23,268 nucleotides of DNA from QPJE01 sp051747745. Its GTDB lineage: Bacteria > Bacillota > Halanaerobiia > Halanaerobiales > Halanaerobiaceae. The notes beneath the pieces were generated by a model. That model was not told the origin of the DNA. It worked only from the letters and a program-made list of their open reading frames with translations, and did no database searches. The position numbers and the translations under genes are program-made. Shown here in pieces: positions 6,930-14,686 of the stretch. The stretch spans positions 1 through 23,268 of the forward strand of contig JBNJGL010000037.1 in assembly GCA_051747745.1 (NCBI GenBank), in the 5' to 3' direction. Numbering within the stretch: the first letter of the stretch is position 1; every line of letters begins with the position of its first letter.

Positions 6930-7914
6930 CTTTATTTTTTAACGCTTTTTTTATTTTAGAAGGAGTTATCGGTAATTCATAAAATCGAACTCCAATTGCA
7001 TCATAAACAGCATTTGCAATAGCAGGGGAGGCAGCAATTAAAGTTGGTTCTCCCACACCTTTTGCACCAAAAGGTCCTTCAGAATCTTCATCTTCTATAA
7101 GGTGGTGCTCAAATTTAGGTATATCAACACTTGTCGGCACCAGATAGTCTGTCATGCCGGCATTAAGAGTTTTTCCATCTCTGATAACCTGTTCTTCCAT
7201 AACAGCCATACCCATACCCTGGGCAGTTCCTCCTTCAATCTGCCCTTCTACATTTTTAGGATTAATGGCTTTGCCGAGATCCAGTGCGGAGTAAACATTA
7301 AGGACATCTATTATACCGGTATCTGTATCTACTTCTATTTCAATAACCTGTGTCAAAAATGTATAAGCAACATAGACTTTATCAGCCTGTCCTGTATTTT
7401 CATCCGGTTTATAAGTTACAGGAAAGAAACTTGCTTCAGCTTCTAATTTATTTCCTGACTCTTTTACCCTTCGGGCCAGATCCCAGTAAGTTATATAATC
7501 ATCAGGATCATCATAGAGAAACACCTTCCCGTTTTCTACTCCTAATTCTGGATGATTGCTCCTGAATTCAATACTTCCGTAATGGTAAATATTTGCCAGA
7601 AGCTCTTCGGCTGCCTTTTTTACAGCATTCCCGGTAAAATATGTCTGCCTTGTCGCTGAAGTTGATCCTGAGTTTTTAGTTTTATGAGTATCTCCCTGTA
7701 TTACTTCAAAATATTCCGGATTTGTTCTGAGAATTTCTGCAGCTATCTGTATAACGGTAGTAATTACTCCCTGTCCTACATCTGCTGCTGCAGTTTTTAT
7801 CTGTATTCTCTCATCTTCCATTATTTCTATAGAGGCAATAGAATGATCTGGAAAACCCTCTCCATATCCAAATCCAAACATTATTGATGCCATTCCTTTT
7901 CCATATTTCTTCAT
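6913..7914 (-). CDS. Molybdenum hydroxylase, medium Mo-cofactor subunit (NdhM/XdhA C-terminal half)
   Basis: Encodes the second half of an XDH-family molybdopterin subunit: VGQG Moco loop (46-49), GSTSATRQ (83-90), and GPFGAKGVGEP near the C-terminus, whose Glu (about residue 289) is the catalytic base of the family. At 333 residues (about 37 kDa) it matches the NdhM subunit of Eubacterium barkeri nicotinate dehydrogenase. The split is genuine: the preceding gene ends in ATGA with this ATG inside it, and AAGGGAGGT lies 8 bases before the ATG, inside the upstream gene. It must pair with the large subunit to form the active site. Gene context suggests a purine rather than nicotinate as substrate. 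Confidence 0.9.
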   Translation of the reverse strand: MKKYGKGMASIMFGFGYGEGFPDHSIASIEIMEDERIQIKTAAADVGQGVITTVIQIAAEILRTNPEYFEVIQGDTHKTKNSGSTSATRQTYFTGNAVKKAAEELLANIYHYGSIEFRSNHPELGVENGKVFLYDDPDDYITYWDLARRVKESGNKLEAEASFFPVTYKPDENTGQADKVYVAYTFLTQVIEIEVDTDTGIIDVLNVYSALDLGKAINPKNVEGQIEGGTAQGMGMAVMEEQVIRDGKTLNAGMTDYLVPTSVDIPKFEHHLIEDEDSEGPFGAKGVGEPTLIAASPAIANAVYDAIGVRFYELPITPSKIKKALKNKDEENK

Positions 7915-9257
7915 TTTCTATTACCTCCCTTCCAGCCGCTCATCTCTACTGCTGATTCTATTGTTTCTCTGGCATTTACACTGTGGTTGAGCTGCTGTCC
8001 ATTTGGAGTTATTGACCCTATCTCATATATATTTTGCTTTCTAAACTCTGCTGAATCCATACCAAGCTTTTCGGCAATAATATCCATCTGTGATTCATAG
8101 GCAAAAGCAGCCTGTGTTGTTCCAAATCCTCTCATTGCTCCACAGTAAGTATTATTTGTGTATACTGCATGAGAAACACCTCTCACATTCTCACAATTGT
8201 AAGGGCCAGTACAGTGGTACATTCCCTTATGGACTACAGCTGGCCCACTTGAAGCATATGCCCCAGTATCTCCAATAAATTTTGTTTCCCAGGCCTGGAG
8301 ATATCCATCTTTACTAACACCTGTTTTTGCATAAATTGTAATCGGATGTCTTTTGGACTGGGTAATCATCGATTCTTCTCTCGTATAGGTAAATTTAACC
8401 GGTCTACCGGTTCTCATGGCGGCAATAGCTAGGTGAATATGAACAGATACATCCTCTTTTTTACCAAATGCACCACCAATTGTAGGCTGAATAATCCTTA
8501 CCTGATTTTTAGCCATCCTTAGAGACTGTGCTACATCTGCCTGAGTATCATGGAGCCACTGAGTTGAGGCCCAGATATTTATAACTCCTTTTCTCTCATC
8601 ATAAAAAGCCACACCTGATTCATTCTGCATAGGCAGCTGATCTATAAATTGAGTCTGATATTTATTTTCGACAATAATATCAGAATTAGCAAATCCTTTT
8701 TCTACATCACCTTTATCTAAATGATGTGTTATTAGTATATTACCATCTGGATGAATTGCAGGAGCATCATCTTCCATCGCCCTAAAGGGGTCTGTTATAA
8801 CTTCCATTTCTTTGACTTTTACTTTAATTAAATCTCTTGCTTTCTTGGCAGCCTCTTTATTTTCTGCAACCACAACTGCAAGAGCATCACCTAAATACCT
8901 CATCTTTTCCCCGACTGCAATAAGTACGGGCTGATCGCGGACAATTAATCCATACTGCCTTACTTCGGGTATGTCTTCTGCAGTAATAATATCTACTACA
9001 CCGGAAACCTTAAGGGCTTTACTAATATCAATATCTTTTAAGATTGCATGAGGATGAACCGCCCTTTTGACTTTTATATAAAGCATATCATCAAAACTAA
9101 TATCATCCGGATAAACAGCATCACCTGTTACTTTATCCCATGCATCTGCTTTTAAAACATTGTGTCCTACAAATCGTTTGCTTTTCTTTTTTCCTTCTGT
9201 GGAACATCTTGTTTTATGTTTGCAGTAATAATCTTTTACATTATATTTTTTACCCAT
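7911..9257 (-). CDS. Molybdenum hydroxylase, large Mo-cofactor subunit (NdhL/XdhA N-terminal half)
   Basis: First half of a split XDH-family Mo subunit, 448 residues (about 50 kDa, like NdhL). Motifs: WDKVTGDAVYPDD (41-53), Moco-binding GGAFGKKED (261-269) and GAMRGFG (373-379, with R376 at the place of the substrate-binding Arg of xanthine oxidase). I chose the ATG at 9257, which has GGGAG 10 bases upstream and overlaps the FeS gene by 8; a longer frame to 9281 lacks a site. Compared with the intact Mo subunit at 14687-16978, there is an extra N-terminal stretch of about 27 residues with lysines and two cysteines (C12, C18) before the conserved RFVGHNV. The stop shares ATGA with the medium-subunit start. 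Confidence 0.9.
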   Translation of the reverse strand: MGKKYNVKDYYCKHKTRCSTEGKKKSKRFVGHNVLKADAWDKVTGDAVYPDDISFDDMLYIKVKRAVHPHAILKDIDISKALKVSGVVDIITAEDIPEVRQYGLIVRDQPVLIAVGEKMRYLGDALAVVVAENKEAAKKARDLIKVKVKEMEVITDPFRAMEDDAPAIHPDGNILITHHLDKGDVEKGFANSDIIVENKYQTQFIDQLPMQNESGVAFYDERKGVINIWASTQWLHDTQADVAQSLRMAKNQVRIIQPTIGGAFGKKEDVSVHIHLAIAAMRTGRPVKFTYTREESMITQSKRHPITIYAKTGVSKDGYLQAWETKFIGDTGAYASSGPAVVHKGMYHCTGPYNCENVRGVSHAVYTNNTYCGAMRGFGTTQAAFAYESQMDIIAEKLGMDSAEFRKQNIYEIGSITPNGQQLNHSVNARETIESAVEMSGWKGGNRK

Positions 9258-9735
9258 CCTGATCACTCTCCCGGCCATCAATCTTTTCAGCAGCCATCAT
9301 TACCGCATCAATTATTTTTGCATAACCTGTACAGCGGCAGATATTACCTGATAGCCCAAGACGAATTTCTTTTTCAGCAGGATGAGAATTTTCATCCAGC
9401 AGTTTTTTGCTGGCCAGAACCATACCTGGAATACAGAAACCACACTGAACTGCACCTGCTTCAACAAAAGCTTCCTGTATGGGATGAAGATTTTCCCTGC
9501 TGCCCATCCCTTCTATTGTCAAAATTTCTGATCCATCCGCCTGAGGAGCAGGAACAAGGCATGATGCCACAAGTTCACCGTCCATAATTACTGTACAGGC
9601 ACCACATTCTCCTTTTCCACATCCTTCTTTTGTACCAGTTAAACCGAGGTCTTCTCGTAAAAGATCAAGCAGGCGTGTATAGGGAGTAATTTCAACTTCT
9701 CTCTGCTGTCCATTAACTGTTAAAGATATTTTCAC
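9250..9735 (-). CDS. Molybdenum hydroxylase, 2x[2Fe-2S] subunit (NdhS/XdhC-like)
   Basis: Small iron-sulfur subunit of 161 residues that carries electrons from the Mo site to FAD. The N-terminal plant-type 2Fe-2S cluster has C39, C44, C47 and C59 (GCGKGECGACTV...ASC), and the C-terminal four-helix cluster has C98, C101, C133 and C135 (CGFCIPGM...CRCTG). The start is GTG at 9733-9735; its G is also the last base of the preceding TAG, a one-base overlap. A GAGGGTG site precedes it. Second gene of the four-subunit hydroxylase. Confidence 0.94.
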   Translation of the reverse strand: MKISLTVNGQQREVEITPYTRLLDLLREDLGLTGTKEGCGKGECGACTVIMDGELVASCLVPAPQADGSEILTIEGMGSRENLHPIQEAFVEAGAVQCGFCIPGMVLASKKLLDENSHPAEKEIRLGLSGNICRCTGYAKIIDAVMMAAEKIDGRESDQDG

Positions 9736-10649
9736 TACCCACTCACCCTCTCTTTTTCTATTTTTTCCAGTGCATTTATCATAATATCTGCTGCTACATC
9801 TTCCCTGTATTCTTTTGTTCCTCTCAGATCATCTATTGGAGAAATACTTTTTTTAACTTCAGCAGCTATTTCCTGATAATCAAGTTGAGACATTTTTTTA
9901 TTTAACATTTTTTCTTCTATTTTTTTCAGTCTTATGGGCACAGGAGCAGCTGAACCTGCTGCCAGACCGGCACTTTTTATTAAATCATTTTCAAATTCTA
10001 AAACAAGGCTTAAGGTTAAAGTTGAAATTACAAGTGCTTTTCTCCTGCCGATCTTTTTCCAGTAAGAATAAACTTCAAAATCTGAAATGGGAATTTCTAT
10101 CCCTGTAAGAAGTTCATTATCTTTTAAAATATTTTTTTTGGGACCTGTAAAGAATTCCTCAGCTTCAGCAATTCTGCTTTTCTTTCGAGAAGATAGGTGA
10201 AATTTAGCTTTATAGGCAAGCAGTGGAGCCAGAAGATCTCCAGCAGGAGAAGAAGTACATATATTCCCACCTATAGTACCCCTGCTTCTTATCTGTGGTG
10301 AACCCACTTCTAAAGCTGCTGCACTGAGTGCTGAAAAATATTTATTAATTAAATCTGATTTCATAATTTCAAGGTGTGTAACAAGTGGACCTATAAAAAC
10401 ACTTTTTTCTTTTTTTTCTATCTTTTTAAAATTTTCAATTCGACTTATATCAAGCCAGTTTTTTATTTCATGAAGTTTTTCGTTGTATTGAACAAAAAGA
10501 TCTGTTGCACCAGCCACTACACTAACTTCATTTTTATATTTATCTCTAATCTCCAGTGCTTTTTCTAAAGATCCGGGCCGAAAATAATTCTTAAAATCTG
10601 TTCCAGAAATCTGCTGATTGTTTTCTTGTTTTATAAGCGATTTTTTCAT
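9735..10649 (-). CDS. Molybdenum hydroxylase, FAD-binding subunit (NdhF/XdhB-like)
   Basis: FAD subunit of 304 residues (about 33 kDa). VVAGATDLFV (44-53) and RGTIGGNICTSSPAGD (123-138) are the two FAD-binding stretches of the vanillyl-alcohol-oxidase fold as found in CoxM/XdhB proteins, followed by a CO-dehydrogenase-flavoprotein-like C-terminal domain. The ATG lies 59 bases inside the end of ssnA, with AGGAGGTG about 15 bases upstream, so translation is coupled to ssnA. It passes electrons from the Fe-S clusters to NAD(P)+ or another acceptor. It is clearly diverged from the FAD subunit at 13809-14684, so this is not a recent duplication. Confidence 0.92.
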   Translation of the reverse strand: MKKSLIKQENNQQISGTDFKNYFRPGSLEKALEIRDKYKNEVSVVAGATDLFVQYNEKLHEIKNWLDISRIENFKKIEKKEKSVFIGPLVTHLEIMKSDLINKYFSALSAAALEVGSPQIRSRGTIGGNICTSSPAGDLLAPLLAYKAKFHLSSRKKSRIAEAEEFFTGPKKNILKDNELLTGIEIPISDFEVYSYWKKIGRRKALVISTLTLSLVLEFENDLIKSAGLAAGSAAPVPIRLKKIEEKMLNKKMSQLDYQEIAAEVKKSISPIDDLRGTKEYREDVAADIMINALEKIEKERVSG

Positions 10650-11916
10650 AATCCAGTATCTTCACCTCCTGATTTTCCATCAAAAACTTACCACCAACAA
10701 TTGTAGTATCTACCATTCCTCCATTAATACCAAATAAAATATGTGCAAAACTGTTATCTGAATTAATTTCTGTAGGAGGGTCATAATTTACAGCAATAAT
10801 ATCCGCAGCTGCTCCTTTTTTTAATACACCAAGTTCCTGTCCAAAAGTTTTTTCTGCAATTAAAGCATTATTTTTAAAGACCATTTCTGGTATTTCAGAC
10901 CAGCCCGGTCGGGGATCTCTACTTCCATGTTTAATAAGCAGATTAGCAACCTTTAAACTTTCAAACATATCTGTGGTATAGCCATCTGTACCCAGACCAA
11001 CTGTCAGACCCTTTTCCATAGCTTCTTTAACCGGTGATAGGCCAACAGCATTACTCATATTTGATTCTGGATTATGAATTAGATATGAACCACTGTCTCT
11101 TAAAATCTCCATTTCTTCTTCCTGAAGATAAACTCCATGTACTGCGATTGTTCCACTGCGCCATATATTATATTTATCCAGCCTTTTTACAACACCATTA
11201 AAACCTCTAAAACGGCTGTCTTCTAAGTCCGCTCTTCCTTCAGCAGCATGAATATGGAATGATGAATTATATTTATCTGCCATATTTTGTGCCTCAACCA
11301 GAGTTTTATCCTCAAGTGTAAAAGATGCGTGCAAACCGATTCTGGAGGAAAGGTAGGGGTCTTTTTCTGTTTCTTTTAAAAATCTTTCACTTTCACGTAG
11401 TGATTTGAGAGACTGTTCTTTACCATTTCTATCAGAAATTTCGAAAGCTAAATCTGCTCTAATACCGCTTTCTCTTACAGCATCAGCTATTATACTGAGA
11501 CTTTGATCAATCTTTCCATAACTTGCATGATGATCAAAAATAGCTGTTGTTCCCTGTTTTATTCCATTCAGAATCGAATAAACTGCACTATAATATATAT
11601 CATCTCTGTTCATTGAATTATCGAGACGCCACCAGAGCTTTTCCAGTATTTCTAAAAAATGGCGGGGAGATCTGTCAGTTTTGAGATCCATTCCTCTGGC
11701 AAATGTACTATAAAGATGCATATGTGTGTTAATCATCCCGGGCATTATTATTTTTCCTGAAAAATCTTTAAAGTCAACATCAGGATGTTTTTTTCTCAGT
11801 TCAATACTCTTTCCAAGTTCCTTAATTTTTTCTCCATCTATCAGTAATCCGCCATCTTTAATAACTCGATTTTTTTTATCATGTGTTATTAGAGTACCTC
11901 CACCAATTATATACAA
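10591..11916 (-). CDS. ssnA: SsnA-type amidohydrolase
   Basis: A zinc amidohydrolase of 441 residues with close resemblance to E. coli SsnA: MPGMINTHMHLYS (58-70, ligands H65 and H67), LWWRLDNSMNRDDIYYS, IFDHHAS, FHIHAAEG, AVHGVYL, NPESNMSNAVG and LGTDGYTTDMFE all follow the SsnA pattern. The family is found beside selenium-linked molybdenum hydroxylases; its substrate in urate or purine breakdown is not firmly settled to my knowledge, guanine-deaminase-like chemistry being the usual guess. I place the start at TTG 11914-11916, because AAGGAGGG lies 9 bases upstream; the longer ATG frame to 11943 would translate the ribosome binding site. Its end overlaps the FAD-subunit gene by 59 bases. Confidence 0.9.
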   Translation of the reverse strand: MYIIGGGTLITHDKKNRVIKDGGLLIDGEKIKELGKSIELRKKHPDVDFKDFSGKIIMPGMINTHMHLYSTFARGMDLKTDRSPRHFLEILEKLWWRLDNSMNRDDIYYSAVYSILNGIKQGTTAIFDHHASYGKIDQSLSIIADAVRESGIRADLAFEISDRNGKEQSLKSLRESERFLKETEKDPYLSSRIGLHASFTLEDKTLVEAQNMADKYNSSFHIHAAEGRADLEDSRFRGFNGVVKRLDKYNIWRSGTIAVHGVYLQEEEMEILRDSGSYLIHNPESNMSNAVGLSPVKEAMEKGLTVGLGTDGYTTDMFESLKVANLLIKHGSRDPRPGWSEIPEMVFKNNALIAEKTFGQELGVLKKGAAADIIAVNYDPPTEINSDNSFAHILFGINGGMVDTTIVGGKFLMENQEVKILDYEKIAYKTRKQSADFWNRF

Positions 11917-11976
11917 TGGTTTTGCCCTCCTTTTTAATAGCAAACATTGAGGTAAATTTCACTGATTTTTGAACAT

Positions 11977-13341
11977 TCATCTATTTGCAATCATTTTTTT
12001 AGATATTTCATTTGCTCTACTTATAATTTCCTTTTCATCAATATTTTTTAATTCTCCATCTTCTACTACTATTTTTCCATTAACAATTGTATAATCTACC
12101 TCTTGAGTGTCACCTGTATTTATAATTGCTGAAACAGGATCGTAAAGTCCACCGGCAAAGCCGAGCCTTTCTGAACTAATCATAAACATATCTGCTGCTT
12201 TTCCTTCTTCCAGGCTGCCAACTGCTGGCTGATTTAGAACATCTCGACCACCATTTGTGGCAAGTGAAAGTACATCTTCTGCTGTAATAGAGTTCATACC
12301 ATGAATAAGTCTGTGCATTAGAAATGCAGACTTCATCTCTAAAATCATATTTGAAGAATCATTACTGGCACTCCCATCTACGGCAAGGCTTACCGGAACT
12401 CCCAGAGAAATCATTTCTGGTACTTTTGCTGCACCAGAAGAAAGCTTCATATTTGATACTGGACAGTGTGCCACACCAGTTTTAGTTTCAGCCATTTTTT
12501 TGAGTTCTTCTTTATTTAAATGTACACCATGTGCATACCATACATCTTCTCCAATCCAGCCCAGCTTTTCCATATAGTCCAGTGGTCTTACACCAAATCT
12601 GTCCAGCACATATTTTTCTTCATCTTTGGTTTCAGCCAGATGAGTATGGCACTGAACCCCATATTCCCGGGCCAGCTTTATAGATTCTACCATCAAATCT
12701 TCAGTTACAGAAAAAGGTGAGCATGGTGCAAGTACAACTCTCTTCATAGCAAAAGGACTGCTGTCGTGATATTTTTCGATTAATCTCAGAGAATCATCAA
12801 TTATTTCTTTGTCTGTCTGAACAACGTTATCCGGGGGAAGACCTCCATCCTTTTCGCTCAGCGACATACTCCCCCGGCAGGCATGTAATCTAATACCAAT
12901 ATCTTCTGCTGCATCAAATTGATAATCAAGCAGATTATCTGGCTGATTTTTAGGAAAAACGTAAAATTGGTCACTTGCAGTAGTACATCCAGTTTTTAAT
13001 AATTCTGCTGAAGCAAGAAGTGTACTGTAATATACTGCTTCAGGAGATAGGTTGGCCCAGATAGGATAAAGATATTTTAACCAGTCAAAAAGTTCTACCT
13101 GCTGAGCATTCGGTAAGTTCCGGGTAAGTGTCTGATAGAAATGATGATGTGTATTGACAAGACCAGGAAAAAGATAATATTTGCTCCCATCAATTACTTT
13201 ATCAGCTTCTCTTTCTTCTATATTTTTGGCAATTTTAATAATTTTATTGTCTTCTATCAACAGACTGCTGCTTTTTAGCCTATCTCTATTATCATTCATA
13301 GTTATTATTTCTTTTAAATTTTTGAGTAAAATTTTGCTCAT
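11977..13341 (-). CDS. 8-oxoguanine deaminase / guanine deaminase-like amidohydrolase
   Basis: A cytoplasmic zinc deaminase of 454 residues. FPGLVNTHHHFYQTLTRNLP (58-77, ligands H65 and H67), FDWLKYLYPIWANL, HTHLAET, WYAHGVHL, HCPVSNMKLSSG and LAVDGSASNDSSNM follow the 8-oxoguanine deaminase (and hydroxydechloroatrazine hydrolase-like) branch of the amidohydrolases. The likely reaction is 8-oxoguanine to urate plus ammonia, which would feed this pathway; guanine or isocytosine-type activity cannot be excluded. Start ATG at 13339-13341 follows GGGGGAAG, one base after the FeS-subunit stop; a longer frame to 13368 overlaps that gene and lacks a site. It is distinct from SsnA next door. Confidence 0.85.
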   Translation of the reverse strand: MSKILLKNLKEIITMNDNRDRLKSSSLLIEDNKIIKIAKNIEEREADKVIDGSKYYLFPGLVNTHHHFYQTLTRNLPNAQQVELFDWLKYLYPIWANLSPEAVYYSTLLASAELLKTGCTTASDQFYVFPKNQPDNLLDYQFDAAEDIGIRLHACRGSMSLSEKDGGLPPDNVVQTDKEIIDDSLRLIEKYHDSSPFAMKRVVLAPCSPFSVTEDLMVESIKLAREYGVQCHTHLAETKDEEKYVLDRFGVRPLDYMEKLGWIGEDVWYAHGVHLNKEELKKMAETKTGVAHCPVSNMKLSSGAAKVPEMISLGVPVSLAVDGSASNDSSNMILEMKSAFLMHRLIHGMNSITAEDVLSLATNGGRDVLNQPAVGSLEEGKAADMFMISSERLGFAGGLYDPVSAIINTGDTQEVDYTIVNGKIVVEDGELKNIDEKEIISRANEISKKMIANR

Positions 13342-13342
13342 C

Positions 13343-13816
13343 TTACTTCCCCCATTCAGATGCCGCATCTTTTACTGCATCAATAATCTGCTGATATCCA
13401 GTACAGCGGCATAAATTACCTTCTAATGCAGTTTTTATTTCTTCTTCATCGGGAGTGGGATTTTTATTAAGCAGTGCAAGTGCCGACATCAGCATACCCG
13501 GTGTACAGAATCCACACTGTACAGCCTGGTTATCTATAAAAGCCTTCTGAAGAGGATGAAGTCCACTTTTACTCTCAAGTCCTTCAACAGTTATAATTTT
13601 GCTTCCATCTACCTGAGCAGTTAAAACCATACAGGAATTAACCGCTTCATCATCCAATATAACTGTACAGGCACCACACTCTCCTACACTGCATCCTTCT
13701 TTAGTACCGGTCAATTTAAGCTGCTTTCGGAGTGTATCCAGAAGCCGCTCTTTAGCCCCTACTTCAACTTCATATTTTTTTCCATTTACAGTTAGCTCAA
13801 CATTTACTTTATGCAT
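13343..13816 (-). CDS. Xanthine dehydrogenase, 2x[2Fe-2S] subunit
   Basis: Iron-sulfur subunit of 157 residues. Plant-type cluster ligands are C42, C47, C50 and C62 (GCSVGECGACTV...SC); the second cluster has C101, C104, C136 and C138 (CGFCTPGM...CRCTG). The start at 13814-13816 (ATG CAT AAA) has AAGGAGG 9 bases upstream and overlaps the FAD-subunit stop by 8 bases (ATGCATAA); the longer frame to 13840 is not supported by a site. Third gene of the Mo-FAD-FeS xanthine dehydrogenase set. Confidence 0.94.
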   Translation of the reverse strand: MHKVNVELTVNGKKYEVEVGAKERLLDTLRKQLKLTGTKEGCSVGECGACTVILDDEAVNSCMVLTAQVDGSKIITVEGLESKSGLHPLQKAFIDNQAVQCGFCTPGMLMSALALLNKNPTPDEEEIKTALEGNLCRCTGYQQIIDAVKDAASEWGK

Positions 13817-14684
13817 TATAACCAGCCTCCTTTTTAACACAGCTGACTGCTCTTTCTGCTAATTTACTCAGGGCAGGTCTTTTATATGGAGTTGACCATC
13901 TTTCCCCTGTTATTTCCACCATTGAATCTGCGGCCATTTTCCCTATTTCAACTGGATCTATATCAGATAGAAGTTTTCCTTCCAGATAATCATCAATTTT
14001 CTTAAAAGGAGTCGGATATGGAGTTGCTGCACCTGGTACTAAATTAGCTTTTTTTATTACTCCATCTTCTATAACAGTCAGAAAAGCCAGGCATAAGCGT
14101 GAAATATTTAATGCTTTTCTGCGTCCTATCTTCTGGAAATTACAGTAATATTCTCCTGCTGGAATTTTAAATACTACTTTTTCCAGCAGCTCATCGTTTC
14201 TAATATCTGTTTTATATGGACCTTTAATAAAATCTGTTATTTTCAAATTTCTTTTTCCTTTTTGTGATCTCAGTATCACCTCTGCTTCAAGTGCCAGCAG
14301 AGGTGCAAAAAGATCGGCTGCTGGAGATGCATTACATACATTTCCACCTACAGTACCTCTGTTTCTAATCTGAGTTGAACCAATATCTTTAGCTGCTGCA
14401 GCTAAAAATGGTATTTTCTCTGCCAGAAATTTGTTTTTTAGAACTCTGCTGTGTGTAACAAGGCTTCCAATTTCCACTCTATTTTCAGTTGTTTCTATAT
14501 CTTTTAAATCTTCTATTCCGGAAATATCGAGCAGATAATCAACTGATTCTAACTCTTCACTTTCCTTATGCAGTTCTACCAAAACATCAGTTCCACCGGC
14601 AATGATTTTAACATTATTTTTTTCTGCAAGTACTTTAAGTGCCTCTGCAGCAGTATTTACTTTAATAAACTGGTAATCTATCAC
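13809..14684 (-). CDS. Xanthine dehydrogenase, FAD-binding subunit
   Basis: FAD subunit of 291 residues with IIAGGTDVLV (27-36) and RGTVGGNVCNASPAAD (109-124), the two FAD-contacting segments, then the CO-dehydrogenase-flavoprotein-like C-terminal domain (QKIGRRKALNISRL). The start codon is GTG at 14682-14684, two bases after the Mo-subunit stop, with AAGGGGG upstream inside that gene. It would re-oxidise the enzyme with NAD+ or ferredoxin-type acceptors. Confidence 0.94.
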   Translation of the reverse strand: MIDYQFIKVNTAAEALKVLAEKNNVKIIAGGTDVLVELHKESEELESVDYLLDISGIEDLKDIETTENRVEIGSLVTHSRVLKNKFLAEKIPFLAAAAKDIGSTQIRNRGTVGGNVCNASPAADLFAPLLALEAEVILRSQKGKRNLKITDFIKGPYKTDIRNDELLEKVVFKIPAGEYYCNFQKIGRRKALNISRLCLAFLTVIEDGVIKKANLVPGAATPYPTPFKKIDDYLEGKLLSDIDPVEIGKMAADSMVEITGERWSTPYKRPALSKLAERAVSCVKKEAGYNA

Positions 14685-14686
14685 AA

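Noticed and set aside
7905..7920. Frameshift or in-frame selenocysteine TGA splitting the Mo subunit
   Set aside because: The second half has its own ATG inside an ATGA overlap and a strong AAGGGAGGT site 8 bases upstream, and the gene order matches naturally split NdhL/NdhM. A sequencing error or Sec codon is not needed.
13817..13840. Longer N-terminus for the xanthine dehydrogenase FeS subunit
   Set aside because: The added residues overlap the FAD gene and include the ribosome binding site of the internal ATG at 13816.
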